DNA of 51,849 nucleotides from Akkermansia muciniphila (GTDB taxonomy: Bacteria; Verrucomicrobiota; Verrucomicrobiia; Verrucomicrobiales; Akkermansiaceae), in assembly GCA_945862285.1 (NCBI GenBank), contig CAMAYN010000003.1, positions 1 to 51,849 of the forward strand, read 5' to 3'. This document shows positions 1 to 7,726 of this stretch, one piece after another. Under the pieces are notes generated by a model. It was given only the letters and a program-made list of their open reading frames with translations. It was not told where the DNA came from and made no database searches. The first letter of the stretch is position 1. The number at the start of each line of letters is the position of its first letter. The position numbers were made by a program, and so were the translations under genes.

Positions 1-1376
1 AATGCATCGGTATCGGCAATGAGGTAAACCGTTCCTGGCTTTTCGGCCTCTTTTAACGATGCTGGTTTGTTTTCACTGGCCTCTGAGCTAGGCTTTCCAT
101 TCGGAAAAGCAGATTTAAAACTACCAGTAAGACGTAAAACTAGATCATAGGATCGGCGATCTTTGATAACCATGTTGGGAGATAATTGTGATGCTACCAT
201 GGGATCAACGAGACCAGCTTGGATCGAAGTTTTCACCAAAGTCGAAGAAGCTAGGCCATTGCCGCCTTTGTTGGTAATGCCGCCAGGAAGCACAAAGAAG
301 AGATCGTTGAGATTTTTGGTAATCACATCCTCTTGGTCTGGCATAGAGCTTTTCGGCAAGCTTAAGATCGAATATCCAGGGCGACCTCCTTGCAGTATGC
401 TGCGGTAGGTAGCATCAGCAATTGTTTGTGTGCTCTCGAATTCAATATTCCATGCAGGCAAAAGTGTCGGCAACGTCGAGCTAGGAGCAATGCCTCCGCC
501 GCCACCCATCATGGGATTTCCGCCACCAGAGCTAGCGGCATCGTAGGAGTAAGCATCAAGGCAAGCAATCAATGTGCCGCCTTTCAGAACAAACTGATCG
601 ATGGTAAATTCCGCTTCAGGTGTAATCCCTGCGGGGTGAATCAGCAAAAGCACTTTCACGTCATCGGGAATTTCCGTGGCCGTCATTTCCACGTCTTTGA
701 CTTGGAAGGATTGGGAAAGTTGTTGGTAGATAAACCATCCTGGCTGTTGTGGTTGGCCCGGCATCATCATGGGTGCGGGCTTCATTGATAGTGCCGACAT
801 GATTCCAATAACTGGCTTTTCTACGGCTGATACTTCGCTGATGGCGCGGGAGAGATTGTATTCGAACATCATTTCTTGTTCATCGAGAGTTTGCGTCTCA
901 AAAGGGTTGATGTTGATGGTGCTGGTTTGATCGAGGCAAGAAACCGCAAGTCCAAGGGTGACGTTTTCGTATTGATTGATCTGTTGGCTTTGCACTCCAT
1001 CCAAGTTCGCACTGTCCTCCGCATCAGTATCAGGTTGCGGGTCAAGGTTTTCGACGCGCAGTTTGCCATCGACTGCAAGGTTTACGTATTCTTTTAAGAT
1101 ATCGTCGATGCGACTGACGAATAGTTTACTTTCGCGCGGCATGGCATCGGACTTGCGGGAAGCATAGTAGCGAATCGTTACTGGCGCATCGAGCTTAGAG
1201 AGAATGGACTTCGTGCCTTTGGATAGGGTATGGACTTTATCTTCGGTAAAGTCGGCGCCGCGGGTGCCAAAGGAAGTGAGAGAAATGAGCCAATTCGCTA
1301 GCATGGCTACCAAAACCATGGCAACGATGCCGAGAGCAGCGCGAACTACGGGGTGTGTCGTTTTTGGGGCGTTCAT
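1..1376 (-). CDS. GldG-like ABC-type auxiliary transport protein (3' end off window)
   Basis: Manual translation from the ATG at 1376 reads open to base 1, so the gene is cut by the window edge and is missing from the ORF track. The protein begins MNAPKTTHPVVRAALG and has one N-terminal membrane segment. A large extracytoplasmic part follows, with the GldG pattern DFTEDKVHTLSKGTKSIL, then IRYYASRKSDAMP and a Gly/Met-rich stretch (NPMMGGGGG) after CLDAYSYD. This is the family of the auxiliary component of GldA/GldF/GldG-type ABC systems, called gliding-associated in Bacteroidota but widespread in bacteria that do not glide. It is last of three colinear genes, 37 nt after the permease. Substrate unknown. 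Family call fairly sure, role inferred. Confidence 0.8.
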   Translation of the reverse strand, partial: MNAPKTTHPVVRAALGIVAMVLVAMLANWLISLTSFGTRGADFTEDKVHTLSKGTKSILSKLDAPVTIRYYASRKSDAMPRESKLFVSRIDDILKEYVNLAVDGKLRVENLDPQPDTDAEDSANLDGVQSQQINQYENVTLGLAVSCLDQTSTININPFETQTLDEQEMMFEYNLSRAISEVSAVEKPVIGIMSALSMKPAPMMMPGQPQQPGWFIYQQLSQSFQVKDVEMTATEIPDDVKVLLLIHPAGITPEAEFTIDQFVLKGGTLIACLDAYSYDAASSGGGNPMMGGGGGIAPSSTLPTLLPAWNIEFESTQTIADATYRSILQGGRPGYSILSLPKSSMPDQEDVITKNLNDLFFVLPGGITNKGGNGLASSTLVKTSIQAGLVDPMVASQLSPNMVIKDRRSYDLVLRLTGSFKSAFPNGKPSSEASENKPASLKEAEKPGTVYLIADTDA

Positions 1377-1413
1377 AGTGAGGATTTCTAGTTATTCAAG
1401 ATCAACGATTGGG

Positions 1414-2148
1414 TTATGCGCGTTTTGCGGAGAGCATGGCAGAAGTGCCGACAAGACATGTGACGATCATGGAGGCGAACCAGACCATATCTTGGTAGCG
1501 GAACAGCCCGCGCGTAAGTGAGCGAAAGTGATCCCACAAGCCCAAATTCGTAAGCGCCTCAACGAGCCGATCATAGCGGAACTTCGAGAGTTCACGGACG
1601 ATGGTATCATGCCCGCAAATTAGCATTAGCAAGCAGATCATGACCGAGACGATCAAGCATACAACTTGGTCGCGACTACAGGCGCTGACGAGCATCGTGA
1701 TGGCAAGAAATACGCAGCAGGAAAGATAGGAGCCAAGGTATCCAGAGATGATACGGCCATTATCGGGATCGCCGAGGTAATTAACTGTCACCACGATGGG
1801 GAATGTCAGTAATAAAGCAGTAAGCCAGACCGTGATGGATGCGAGGTATTTCCCGAGGATGGTGGACCAAGTAGAAATAGGGAATGTCCCAAGTAGCTCG
1901 ATGGTTCCATTGCGGGACTCATCCGCCCAAAGGCGCATGGCGGTAGCAGGCGCGAGCAATGCGTAGAGTATGGGATGAATGAGAAGGAATGGCCATTCGA
2001 TGTTCGCATCACCCGCTTGGAAAAAACCACCAAAGGTGAAGGCAAATAGCATTGATAAGATCAAAAAGACAAAGATGATGGCATACGCTGTTGGTTGCGT
2101 GAAGTAGGCGTAGAGTTCTCGTTTAAAGATTGTCCAAATCGCTTTCAT
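1414..2148 (-). CDS. ABC-2 type permease, GldF-like
   Basis: This 244-aa integral membrane protein has six hydrophobic segments. Its N-terminus, MKAIWTIFKRELYAYFTQP, is typical of ABC-2/GldF permeases, which begin with a cytoplasmic amphipathic stretch before the first membrane helix. The ADESRNGTIELL motif between the second and third helices is a conserved signature of the GldF/NosY-like subfamily. It lies 29 nt downstream of the ATPase gene and 37 nt upstream of the GldG-like gene, so the three probably form one transcript and one membrane complex. No substrate can be read from the sequence. Confidence 0.85.
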   Translation of the reverse strand: MKAIWTIFKRELYAYFTQPTAYAIIFVFLILSMLFAFTFGGFFQAGDANIEWPFLLIHPILYALLAPATAMRLWADESRNGTIELLGTFPISTWSTILGKYLASITVWLTALLLTFPIVVTVNYLGDPDNGRIISGYLGSYLSCCVFLAITMLVSACSRDQVVCLIVSVMICLLMLICGHDTIVRELSKFRYDRLVEALTNLGLWDHFRSLTRGLFRYQDMVWFASMIVTCLVGTSAMLSAKRA

Positions 2149-2177
2149 AAGGTTGTTCTGTGTAATGTTAGATAAAA

Positions 2178-2924
2178 TTAAAACAAGGCTTCAGTTGTGG
2201 AATGGGCAGAATCGTGGGTTGTCACTTTGCGGAAAAGATCGTGCAGCGATCCTGTGGGGCTTTGTTTCTTGAGTTCTTCCGGCGTACCGTCGGCGACGAT
2301 AATACCGCGATCGACGATAACAGCCCGGGTGCAAGCGGCCTCTACTTCTTCAAGGATGTGCGTGGAAAACAAAATGGTCTTATTTTTTCCGAGTCTCTTA
2401 ATCAACTCACGCACTTCGTGCTTCTGGTTTGGGTCAAGGCCGTCCGTAGGCTCGTCCAGGATCAATACATCGGGGTCGTGGAGGATCGATTGCGCAAGGC
2501 AAGTGCGATGGCGGTAGCCTTTCGATAGGGTATCGATCGATTGCCGTGCCACGCTTTGCAGGAAACACGTCTCGATGGCACGTTCAACGGCATCTTTTTT
2601 ACGACTGCCTTTGAGATTTCGTACTTCAGCGCAGAAGTTAAGGAAGCTCGTCACGGTCATGTCGCTGTAAAGTGGCGCCGACTCCGGCAGGTAGCCAATT
2701 TTCGATTGCGCTGCGTGGGTGTCATCCAGAATCGAATGGCCGCAGACTTTGACGTCGCCGGACGAGGGTATGATAAATCCGGTAATCATCCGCATGGTTG
2801 TGGATTTCCCTGCTCCGTTTGGCCCTAGAAATCCAAGAACTTCTCCAGGTTTTACGGAAAAAGACAGGTCATTCACTGCGTATTTTGTTCCAAAATGTTT
2901 GGTTAGATTTTCAACTTCAATCAT
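2178..2924 (-). CDS. ABC transporter ATP-binding protein, GldA-like
   Basis: This 248-aa cytoplasmic ATPase drives the exporter formed with the two genes downstream. It shows Walker A GPNGAGKST near residue 35, a Q-loop region (GYLPESAPLY), the ABC signature TLSKGYRHR, Walker B LILDEPTDGLDP and the H-loop STHILEEVE. The signature SKGYR is that of the ABC-2/Gld/Nod-type family. It is the first gene of the operon. Upstream, between it and the end of the eboB-like gene, there are only about 96 nt, containing a strong AT-rich inverted repeat. Confidence 0.9.
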   Translation of the reverse strand: MIEVENLTKHFGTKYAVNDLSFSVKPGEVLGFLGPNGAGKSTTMRMITGFIIPSSGDVKVCGHSILDDTHAAQSKIGYLPESAPLYSDMTVTSFLNFCAEVRNLKGSRKKDAVERAIETCFLQSVARQSIDTLSKGYRHRTCLAQSILHDPDVLILDEPTDGLDPNQKHEVRELIKRLGKNKTILFSTHILEEVEAACTRAVIVDRGIIVADGTPEELKKQSPTGSLHDLFRKVTTHDSAHSTTEALF

Positions 2925-2987
2925 AGTTTTTTGGGTAAAAAAGTTTGCAATTGGGAATGCAACGCTAAAACGACACGAAACACTCTA

Positions 2988-3029
2988 CTTGTCTGAAATT
3001 TTTTCAGAAATCAGAAAATTTCAGGCAAG
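2988..3029 (-). terminator. Hairpin at the end of the eboB-like gene
   Basis: A 15-bp stem with one G-T wobble (inner arm CTGAAATTTT at 2993-3002, partner AAAATTTCAG at 3015-3024, outer CTTG/CAAG) encloses a 12-nt loop. It overlaps the stop codon of the eboB-like gene (3021-3023) and sits before the ABC operon on the same strand. It could end the eboA-eboB transcript or protect its 3' end. No U-run follows the stem on the minus strand, so intrinsic termination is uncertain. Confidence 0.4.
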
Positions 3030-3821
3030 AAATCGGGGAGATTGTCGCAAAAATTCGAGTGGGTTTTGATAAATCACTTGCTCGATGGCCTGAGCGTCAT
3101 GGCCACGTTTTTTCATTTCCAAGGCACATTTCGGCACCGCAAGCGGATCAGAAACGCCCCAGTCGCACGCGGAATTCATCCACAGGCGTTCTTTGCCGTA
3201 AATCTCTAAAATATCGATTGCGCGATTGGGCGTACACTTCGATTCAGGATACAAGGTCATACCAGCCCAGTATCCTTGATCGAGAACCATGCCAACGGTG
3301 TGTTCCTCGACGTGATCGATGATCACTTTCGAGCGATTAAGCGTTTTTTGATTCGCTAAGGCATCAAGGATCAATTTCGTGCCTTTGCGCTTATCTTCAA
3401 GGTGCGGTGTATGAATCAAAATCGGCAAATCGTAATCCACGGCGATCTGCACGTGTTCCTCGAAAATCGTGAGTTCATTTCGTGTGTTTTTATTTAATCC
3501 GATTTCACCAATGCCGAGAACGTTGGATTTTTCTAAAAAATCAGGAATCAAAGACATGACTTCGCGAGCGAATACTGGATCGTCCGCTTCCTTGGGATTG
3601 ATGCATAACCAGCAATAGTGCTTGATGCCGAATTTTTCCGCGCGTCGGGGTTCGTATTCCGTGAGTTGGCGAAAATAGTCATAAAATCCTTGAGCAGATG
3701 AGCGATCAAACCCCGCCCAAAATGCTGGTTCGCAAAGAATTTCACAGCCTACGAGAGCTAGTTTTTGGTAGTCGTCCGTAGTGCGACTCACCATGTGCGC
3801 GTGTGGTTCGATGTATTTCAT
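3021..3821 (-). CDS. eboB: TatD-type metal-dependent hydrolase, EboB-like
   Basis: This 266-aa protein is an amidohydrolase-fold metal-dependent hydrolase. The metal-ligand motifs are visible in order: EPHAHM at the N-terminus, GEIGLNKNT, LIHTPH, IIDHVEEHT and the late Asp in NSACDWG. The sequence CEPAFWAGFDRSS with YCWLCINPKE is characteristic of the TatD-like hydrolase of ebo clusters, which are linked to export or trafficking of secondary-metabolite precursors, rather than of the TatD DNase. Its start codon overlaps the stop of the upstream gene by 4 nt (ATGA), so the two are translationally coupled. The UbiA-like eboC and eboD-F genes are not in the window. Confidence 0.75.
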   Translation of the reverse strand: MKYIEPHAHMVSRTTDDYQKLALVGCEILCEPAFWAGFDRSSAQGFYDYFRQLTEYEPRRAEKFGIKHYCWLCINPKEADDPVFAREVMSLIPDFLEKSNVLGIGEIGLNKNTRNELTIFEEHVQIAVDYDLPILIHTPHLEDKRKGTKLILDALANQKTLNRSKVIIDHVEEHTVGMVLDQGYWAGMTLYPESKCTPNRAIDILEIYGKERLWMNSACDWGVSDPLAVPKCALEMKKRGHDAQAIEQVIYQNPLEFLRQSPRFLA

Positions 3822-4096
3822 GCCGTGACTTTTTGGGGGTTCGGCGCACCAAAGGCACCTTGAAAGGGGGCTGAGAGGAGGATTTCGCTCGATGCATCGG
3901 AAAGGAAATCGAGCACGGCTTTTGCACGATCAGGGCGATTCTCTAACAAAATCGGAATTGCCGCGCGCAGAGCCTGGTCACGATAGTCTTCCTCACCCGA
4001 ATGACGATCCATGCGATCAAAAAATGCCGCGAGATCGATCAACTTATATCGTGCATCCATGAAATGCAGGTCGGCGATGCGTTTTTTATCGGTCAT
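3818..4096 (-). CDS. eboA: Small EboA-domain-like protein
   Basis: This 92-aa soluble protein without a signal peptide contains the run DRMDRHSGEEDYRDQALR. I recall this as an EboA-domain type of motif, but the recognition is helped by its neighbour: it is coupled by a 4-nt overlap to the EboB-like hydrolase. It is much shorter than I would expect for EboA proteins, so it may be a compact version or only the C-terminal part of the domain. No biochemical role is established for EboA. The gene is divergent from ftsK, with a 159-nt shared upstream region. Confidence 0.5.
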   Translation of the reverse strand: MTDKKRIADLHFMDARYKLIDLAAFFDRMDRHSGEEDYRDQALRAAIPILLENRPDRAKAVLDFLSDASSEILLSAPFQGAFGAPNPQKVTA

Positions 4097-4255
4097 GGCG
4101 GAAAATTACGCAAAGAACACAATAATGCAATAAAAGAGTTTGATTTGGTATTTTAGTTTTCTTGATGGTTTGCCATACAGGAATTTCACGCTTGCCAGAT
4201 CAACAAGGATTCTACAAAATCGCGACGTTCCGCTGAGAAAGTGTGAAAGTGAACC

Positions 4256-6772
4256 ATGGCAAAAAGCACGATTCAAAAACGAGCAGGTAGCGATACGTCT
4301 GGGCAAAATGACATGAAGAAAGAAATCAGTGCTTTCGTTCTGTTATTTGTCGCAGCACTGCTATTTGTCTCTTTGATTTCGTATAATAAAGCGGATCTGC
4401 CCGTGTTTCACCTCTTTCGTGACTACGCTCCCACATCTGCACCATTAAGCAATCGAGCCAACTACATCGGTGCTATCGGCACATTGCTGGGAGCTCTACA
4501 ATTAATTCTTTTCGGAGCAGCGGCCTACTTGATCCCTATCGCCTTTCTTTGGTGGGGAATCGCAAAACTTATTTTCCAAGCAAAACTTTGGGGGCGTCCC
4601 ATCTTTGGCTTTGGCTTATTGATCACCAGTGCGGCAGTCATCATTCACTTATCGGGGTTTTTGCTCTCCTGGAAGCAAGATTACCTCATTAGCAGTCCTG
4701 GAGGAGGAATAGGAATGGCATTATCACTCGCGGCAAACGGAATACTTGGCCATATCGGCACCATGATGTTTGCCATAGCAGCTTATGGATTAGCTCTCAT
4801 TCTTCTAACGGGAATGCCGCCGATTGCGTTTTTGGCAGCCTGTTACGCGTCACTGCGCAGAAAATGGTCGAGCTACGTTCAACGAAAACAAAGCGAAAAA
4901 GAAGCGGAAGAACGCGAGGCGAAACGGCTAGCTCAACTCGAAGCCGAACGCGAGCGCCGCAGAAGGGAACGAGAAATTGCCAAGCCAACGAACTTCGATG
5001 CCCCATTCGAAGAAGGGCGTAACAAACCACTATTTCAACCATCACCCGAAGAAGATCAAACATTTCTGCCGCTTACCACCACTCCGCCGCCAAAGATTTT
5101 TGACTCATCTTCCGTCCGTATTGCCGCCCCGCTTCCTGGCGACAAACCATTTGAACGCAAAAAGAATCCCGATCTTTCCCTGCAAATCAGCGGTTTTGAT
5201 AACTACGAACTGCCGGGATTTGACCTTCTCGATAAAGTCGAGGAAGTCGAATCCGCCGCTCCTAACGAAGACGAACTTCTCGGTATTCAGCGCAATATCA
5301 TTGAGACCCTGAAATCCTTCGGCATCGAAGTCACACCAGGCAACATCACCCGCGGTCCCACCATCACCCGCTATGAAATTTACCCCACCCACGGACTACG
5401 CGTCGCCAAAATTGCGCAACTCGAAGCCGACCTCGCCCGCGCCACCTGCGCCGAACGCATCAACATTCTCGCCCCTATTCCGGGACGCGATACCGTAGGA
5501 ATTGAAATTGCCAACAGCACCAAAGTCGCCGTTCCACTTCACGAACTCCTCGCCGACCCCGAGTTCCGCAATCCCAAGAAAAAAATCCCGCTCGCCCTCG
5601 GCAAAGATGTCTATGGCAAAACCGTCATCGGCGACCTCGCCGCCATGCCGCACCTCCTCGTCGCAGGCGCCACCGGATCAGGAAAATCCGTCTGTATCAA
5701 TTCCATCATCACCTCCATCCTGTTCAAATTCGCGCCAGATGAACTTCGCTTCATCATGGTCGATCCCAAGGTCGTGGAAATGCAAATCTACAACAAACTC
5801 CCCCACCTCGTCGTCCCCGTCGTTACCGACCCGAAAAAAACCGTCGCCGCGCTTAAATGGGTGGTCAACGAAATGGAAAAACGCTACCGGATTTTCGCCA
5901 AAGTCGGGGTACGAAATTTCGATAGTTTTAACAATCGCCCTATTCCCGAAAAAGCCAAACCGGAAGAAAATCTCGGTGATGAACTCGCCGCAGAACCGGA
6001 ACCGGAGCCAGACATGGAGGCGATTGAGTCAATCGCCGCCGCTCTTGAATCCGGCGAACTTGGCCCCGAAGAAGATGATGATCAAATCATCCCCGATGAC
6101 GATCAAATTCCTGCCCGTTTTCCCTACATCGTTGTCCTAATCGATGAGCTTGCCGACCTCATGCAGACGGCCCCCGCCGATGTTGAGGGCTGCATCGCTC
6201 GCATCGCCCAAAAAGCCCGAGCCGCTGGCATTCACCTGATCATCGCCACCCAGACACCACGCGCCGACGTCGTCACCGGCATCATCAAGGCAAACATCCC
6301 CTGCCGCATCGCCTTCCAAGTCTCCTCCCAGCTCGACTCCCGCGTCATTCTCGATACCAAAGGCGCCGAAAAACTCGTCGGCAAAGGCGACATGCTCTAT
6401 CTCCCCCCGGGTTCTGCCAAACTCGAACGATCCCAGGGTGCCTACGTTAGCGACGCGGAAGTCGAACGCCTCGTTGAGCATTGCAGTTCCTTCGGCAAAC
6501 CTAATTTCCAAAGCGACATTAGCAAAGCCATCGAAAGCGGTAACGTCGGAGATACCGATGACGAAGCCGACGACTCCGACGTCGATGAAGACATGGTCAT
6601 CAAATGCATCGAAGTCGTGCGCCAAGAGCAAAAAGCCAGCACCTCACTCCTTCAGCGTCGCCTGCGCCTTGGTTACACCCGCGCTGCCCGCATGATCGAT
6701 GTCATGGAAGCTCGCGGCCTCATCGGCCCAGGTGACGGAGCCAAACCCCGCGAAGTCTTCCTCAAAGATTGA
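4256..6772 (+). CDS. ftsK: DNA translocase FtsK/SpoIIIE
   Basis: This 838-aa septal DNA pump moves chromosome ends and promotes dimer resolution at division. The N-terminal 200 residues hold about four membrane segments. A charged linker rich in Glu, Arg and Pro follows, then the alpha-beta motor with Walker A GATGSGKSVCINS near residue 470 and Walker B VVLIDELADLM near 625. The C-terminal gamma winged helix (STSLLQRRLRLGYTRAARM) reads DNA polarity. An acidic insert of about 60 residues lies between the two Walker motifs, where relatives usually have a short loop. The start at 4256 is supported by charge before the first helix; Met at 4313 is an alternative. Confidence 0.95.
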   Translation: MAKSTIQKRAGSDTSGQNDMKKEISAFVLLFVAALLFVSLISYNKADLPVFHLFRDYAPTSAPLSNRANYIGAIGTLLGALQLILFGAAAYLIPIAFLWWGIAKLIFQAKLWGRPIFGFGLLITSAAVIIHLSGFLLSWKQDYLISSPGGGIGMALSLAANGILGHIGTMMFAIAAYGLALILLTGMPPIAFLAACYASLRRKWSSYVQRKQSEKEAEEREAKRLAQLEAERERRRREREIAKPTNFDAPFEEGRNKPLFQPSPEEDQTFLPLTTTPPPKIFDSSSVRIAAPLPGDKPFERKKNPDLSLQISGFDNYELPGFDLLDKVEEVESAAPNEDELLGIQRNIIETLKSFGIEVTPGNITRGPTITRYEIYPTHGLRVAKIAQLEADLARATCAERINILAPIPGRDTVGIEIANSTKVAVPLHELLADPEFRNPKKKIPLALGKDVYGKTVIGDLAAMPHLLVAGATGSGKSVCINSIITSILFKFAPDELRFIMVDPKVVEMQIYNKLPHLVVPVVTDPKKTVAALKWVVNEMEKRYRIFAKVGVRNFDSFNNRPIPEKAKPEENLGDELAAEPEPEPDMEAIESIAAALESGELGPEEDDDQIIPDDDQIPARFPYIVVLIDELADLMQTAPADVEGCIARIAQKARAAGIHLIIATQTPRADVVTGIIKANIPCRIAFQVSSQLDSRVILDTKGAEKLVGKGDMLYLPPGSAKLERSQGAYVSDAEVERLVEHCSSFGKPNFQSDISKAIESGNVGDTDDEADDSDVDEDMVIKCIEVVRQEQKASTSLLQRRLRLGYTRAARMIDVMEARGLIGPGDGAKPREVFLKD

Positions 6773-6829
6773 CGGGAGGTGCCATTTTTTCCCTTTAAAA
6801 CTTATCAACATTGCCCCAAACCTTAATCT

Positions 6830-6849
6830 AAGGGCAAAATTTTGCCCTT
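6830..6849. promoter_or_regulatory. 20-bp perfect palindrome upstream of the toxin-antitoxin pair
   Basis: AAGGGCAAAATTTTGCCCTT is a perfect 20-bp palindrome 33 nt before the antitoxin start. It has no loop and is not followed by a T-run, so it fits a protein-binding site better than an intrinsic terminator of ftsK. AbrB/MazE-type antitoxins normally repress their own operon by binding such dyads. The role is inferred. Confidence 0.5.
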
Positions 6850-6854
6850 GCTAA

Positions 6855-6864
6855 TGTTATAACA
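6855..6864. promoter_or_regulatory. Second palindrome before the antitoxin gene
   Basis: TGTTATAACA is a perfect 10-bp palindrome 18-27 nt before the antitoxin ATG. It contains a TATAAC sequence that could be part of a -10 element, so a bound repressor here would block transcription. Together with the longer palindrome 5 nt upstream it forms a likely autoregulatory operator region. Confidence 0.4.
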
Positions 6865-6881
6865 CGCGTTAGAATCAACGC

Positions 6882-7109
6882 ATGACTAGCACCGTAAAAA
6901 TCATCTCAGTAGGAAATTCCGCAGGCATCATTTTACCCAAAGAGCTGCTCGAAAAACTGCGCGTATCGAAGGGCGATAGCTTAACGGTAACAGAAAGCCC
7001 CACTGGTGTGAACTTAACAGCGTATGATGAAAAAATTTCACGCCAAATTCAAGTAGCAGAGCAAGTTATGAGAGACAATCGCAATATGCTGCGCAAGCTC
7101 GCTCAATAG
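6882..7109 (+). CDS. AbrB/MazE/SpoVT-type antitoxin
   Basis: This 75-aa protein has a swapped-hairpin AbrB DNA-binding domain over residues 1-50, seen in VKIISVGNSAGIILPKELL and LRVSKGDSLTVTES. The C-terminal tail (about 25 residues, charged and helical) would be the toxin-neutralising segment. It is followed 26 nt later by the Doc-type toxin gene, which fixes its role as the antitoxin of a type II pair. Two perfect palindromes directly upstream suggest autorepression. Confidence 0.85.
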   Translation: MTSTVKIISVGNSAGIILPKELLEKLRVSKGDSLTVTESPTGVNLTAYDEKISRQIQVAEQVMRDNRNMLRKLAQ

Positions 7110-7135
7110 GAAACATGTTAGCTTAGCTCTTACAG

Positions 7136-7531
7136 ATGAATCAAGAACCAGAATGGCTGGAAGAGGCGACGGTACATCTCTTTCATCAACGACAACTCGC
7201 CGAGCATGGAGGGATACCAGGAATGAGGGATGAAAACATGTTTCTATCCGCCTTGGCAAAACCCCAGCAGCTTTGGTGCTACGGGTCTCCACCACCTGAC
7301 CTTTGCCAACTCGCTGCGGCATACGCCTTCGGCCTCGCAAAAAACCACCCATTTCTCGACGGCAATAAACGCACTGCCGCCATTGCCTGTGAAACTTTTC
7401 TAATCCTCAACGGGAGAGAATTTACCATCGGTGAAGATCAAAAATACACGGCATATCTTGCCCTAGCCGCTGGAGATATTTCTGAGGAGACTTTCTGCGC
7501 TTGGCTACGTGAACACACGCGCGAGTTGTAA
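7136..7531 (+). CDS. doc: Doc (death-on-curing) family toxin
   Basis: This 131-aa Fic-fold protein carries HPFLDGNKRTA, matching the Doc version of the Fic motif (HxFxDxNKR). Doc toxins phosphorylate and inactivate elongation factor EF-Tu, whereas classical Fic proteins AMPylate. The second residue after Asp is Gly-Asn, so the motif is intact. The N-terminal GGIPGMRDENMFLSAL region is also typical of Doc. It is paired with an AbrB-type antitoxin instead of Phd. The last 27 nt overlap the end of a small minus-strand ORF. Confidence 0.85.
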   Translation: MNQEPEWLEEATVHLFHQRQLAEHGGIPGMRDENMFLSALAKPQQLWCYGSPPPDLCQLAAAYAFGLAKNHPFLDGNKRTAAIACETFLILNGREFTIGEDQKYTAYLALAAGDISEETFCAWLREHTREL

Positions 7532-7726
7532 ACCGCCGCCGCCGACATACTCCTCGGCTTGATCGTCCTCTTGCGATAGTGCCAAGCTCCGAACAGTCTT
7601 TCCCGTGGATTGCCGATGCCCCATCAGTTCCTCGCGCAACTCGCGAAAAAGCATGGCTAGTTCCTCGTTTTTCCTTTCTAACATCGCCCGCTGCAACTCC
7701 CCCACCCCGCTATCATCGGCCTTCAT
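7505..7726 (-). CDS. Small helical hypothetical protein
   Basis: This 73-aa ORF overlaps the 3' end of the upstream membrane-protein gene by 14 nt and the doc gene tail by 27 nt on the other strand. Its central part, LERKNEELAMLFRELREEL, is strongly amphipathic and could form a short coiled coil. No family is recognised. The overlap arrangement and protein-like composition favour a real gene, but no ribosome-binding site is visible before its ATG. Confidence 0.45.
   Translation of the reverse strand: MKADDSGVGELQRAMLERKNEELAMLFRELREELMGHRQSTGKTVRSLALSQEDDQAEEYVGGGGLQLARVFT

Noticed and set aside
5105-6631. Minus- and plus-frame ORFs inside ftsK (up to 212 aa)
   Set aside because: Codon composition of the dense GC-rich gene leaves other frames open; all overlap the FtsK motor whose motifs are intact.
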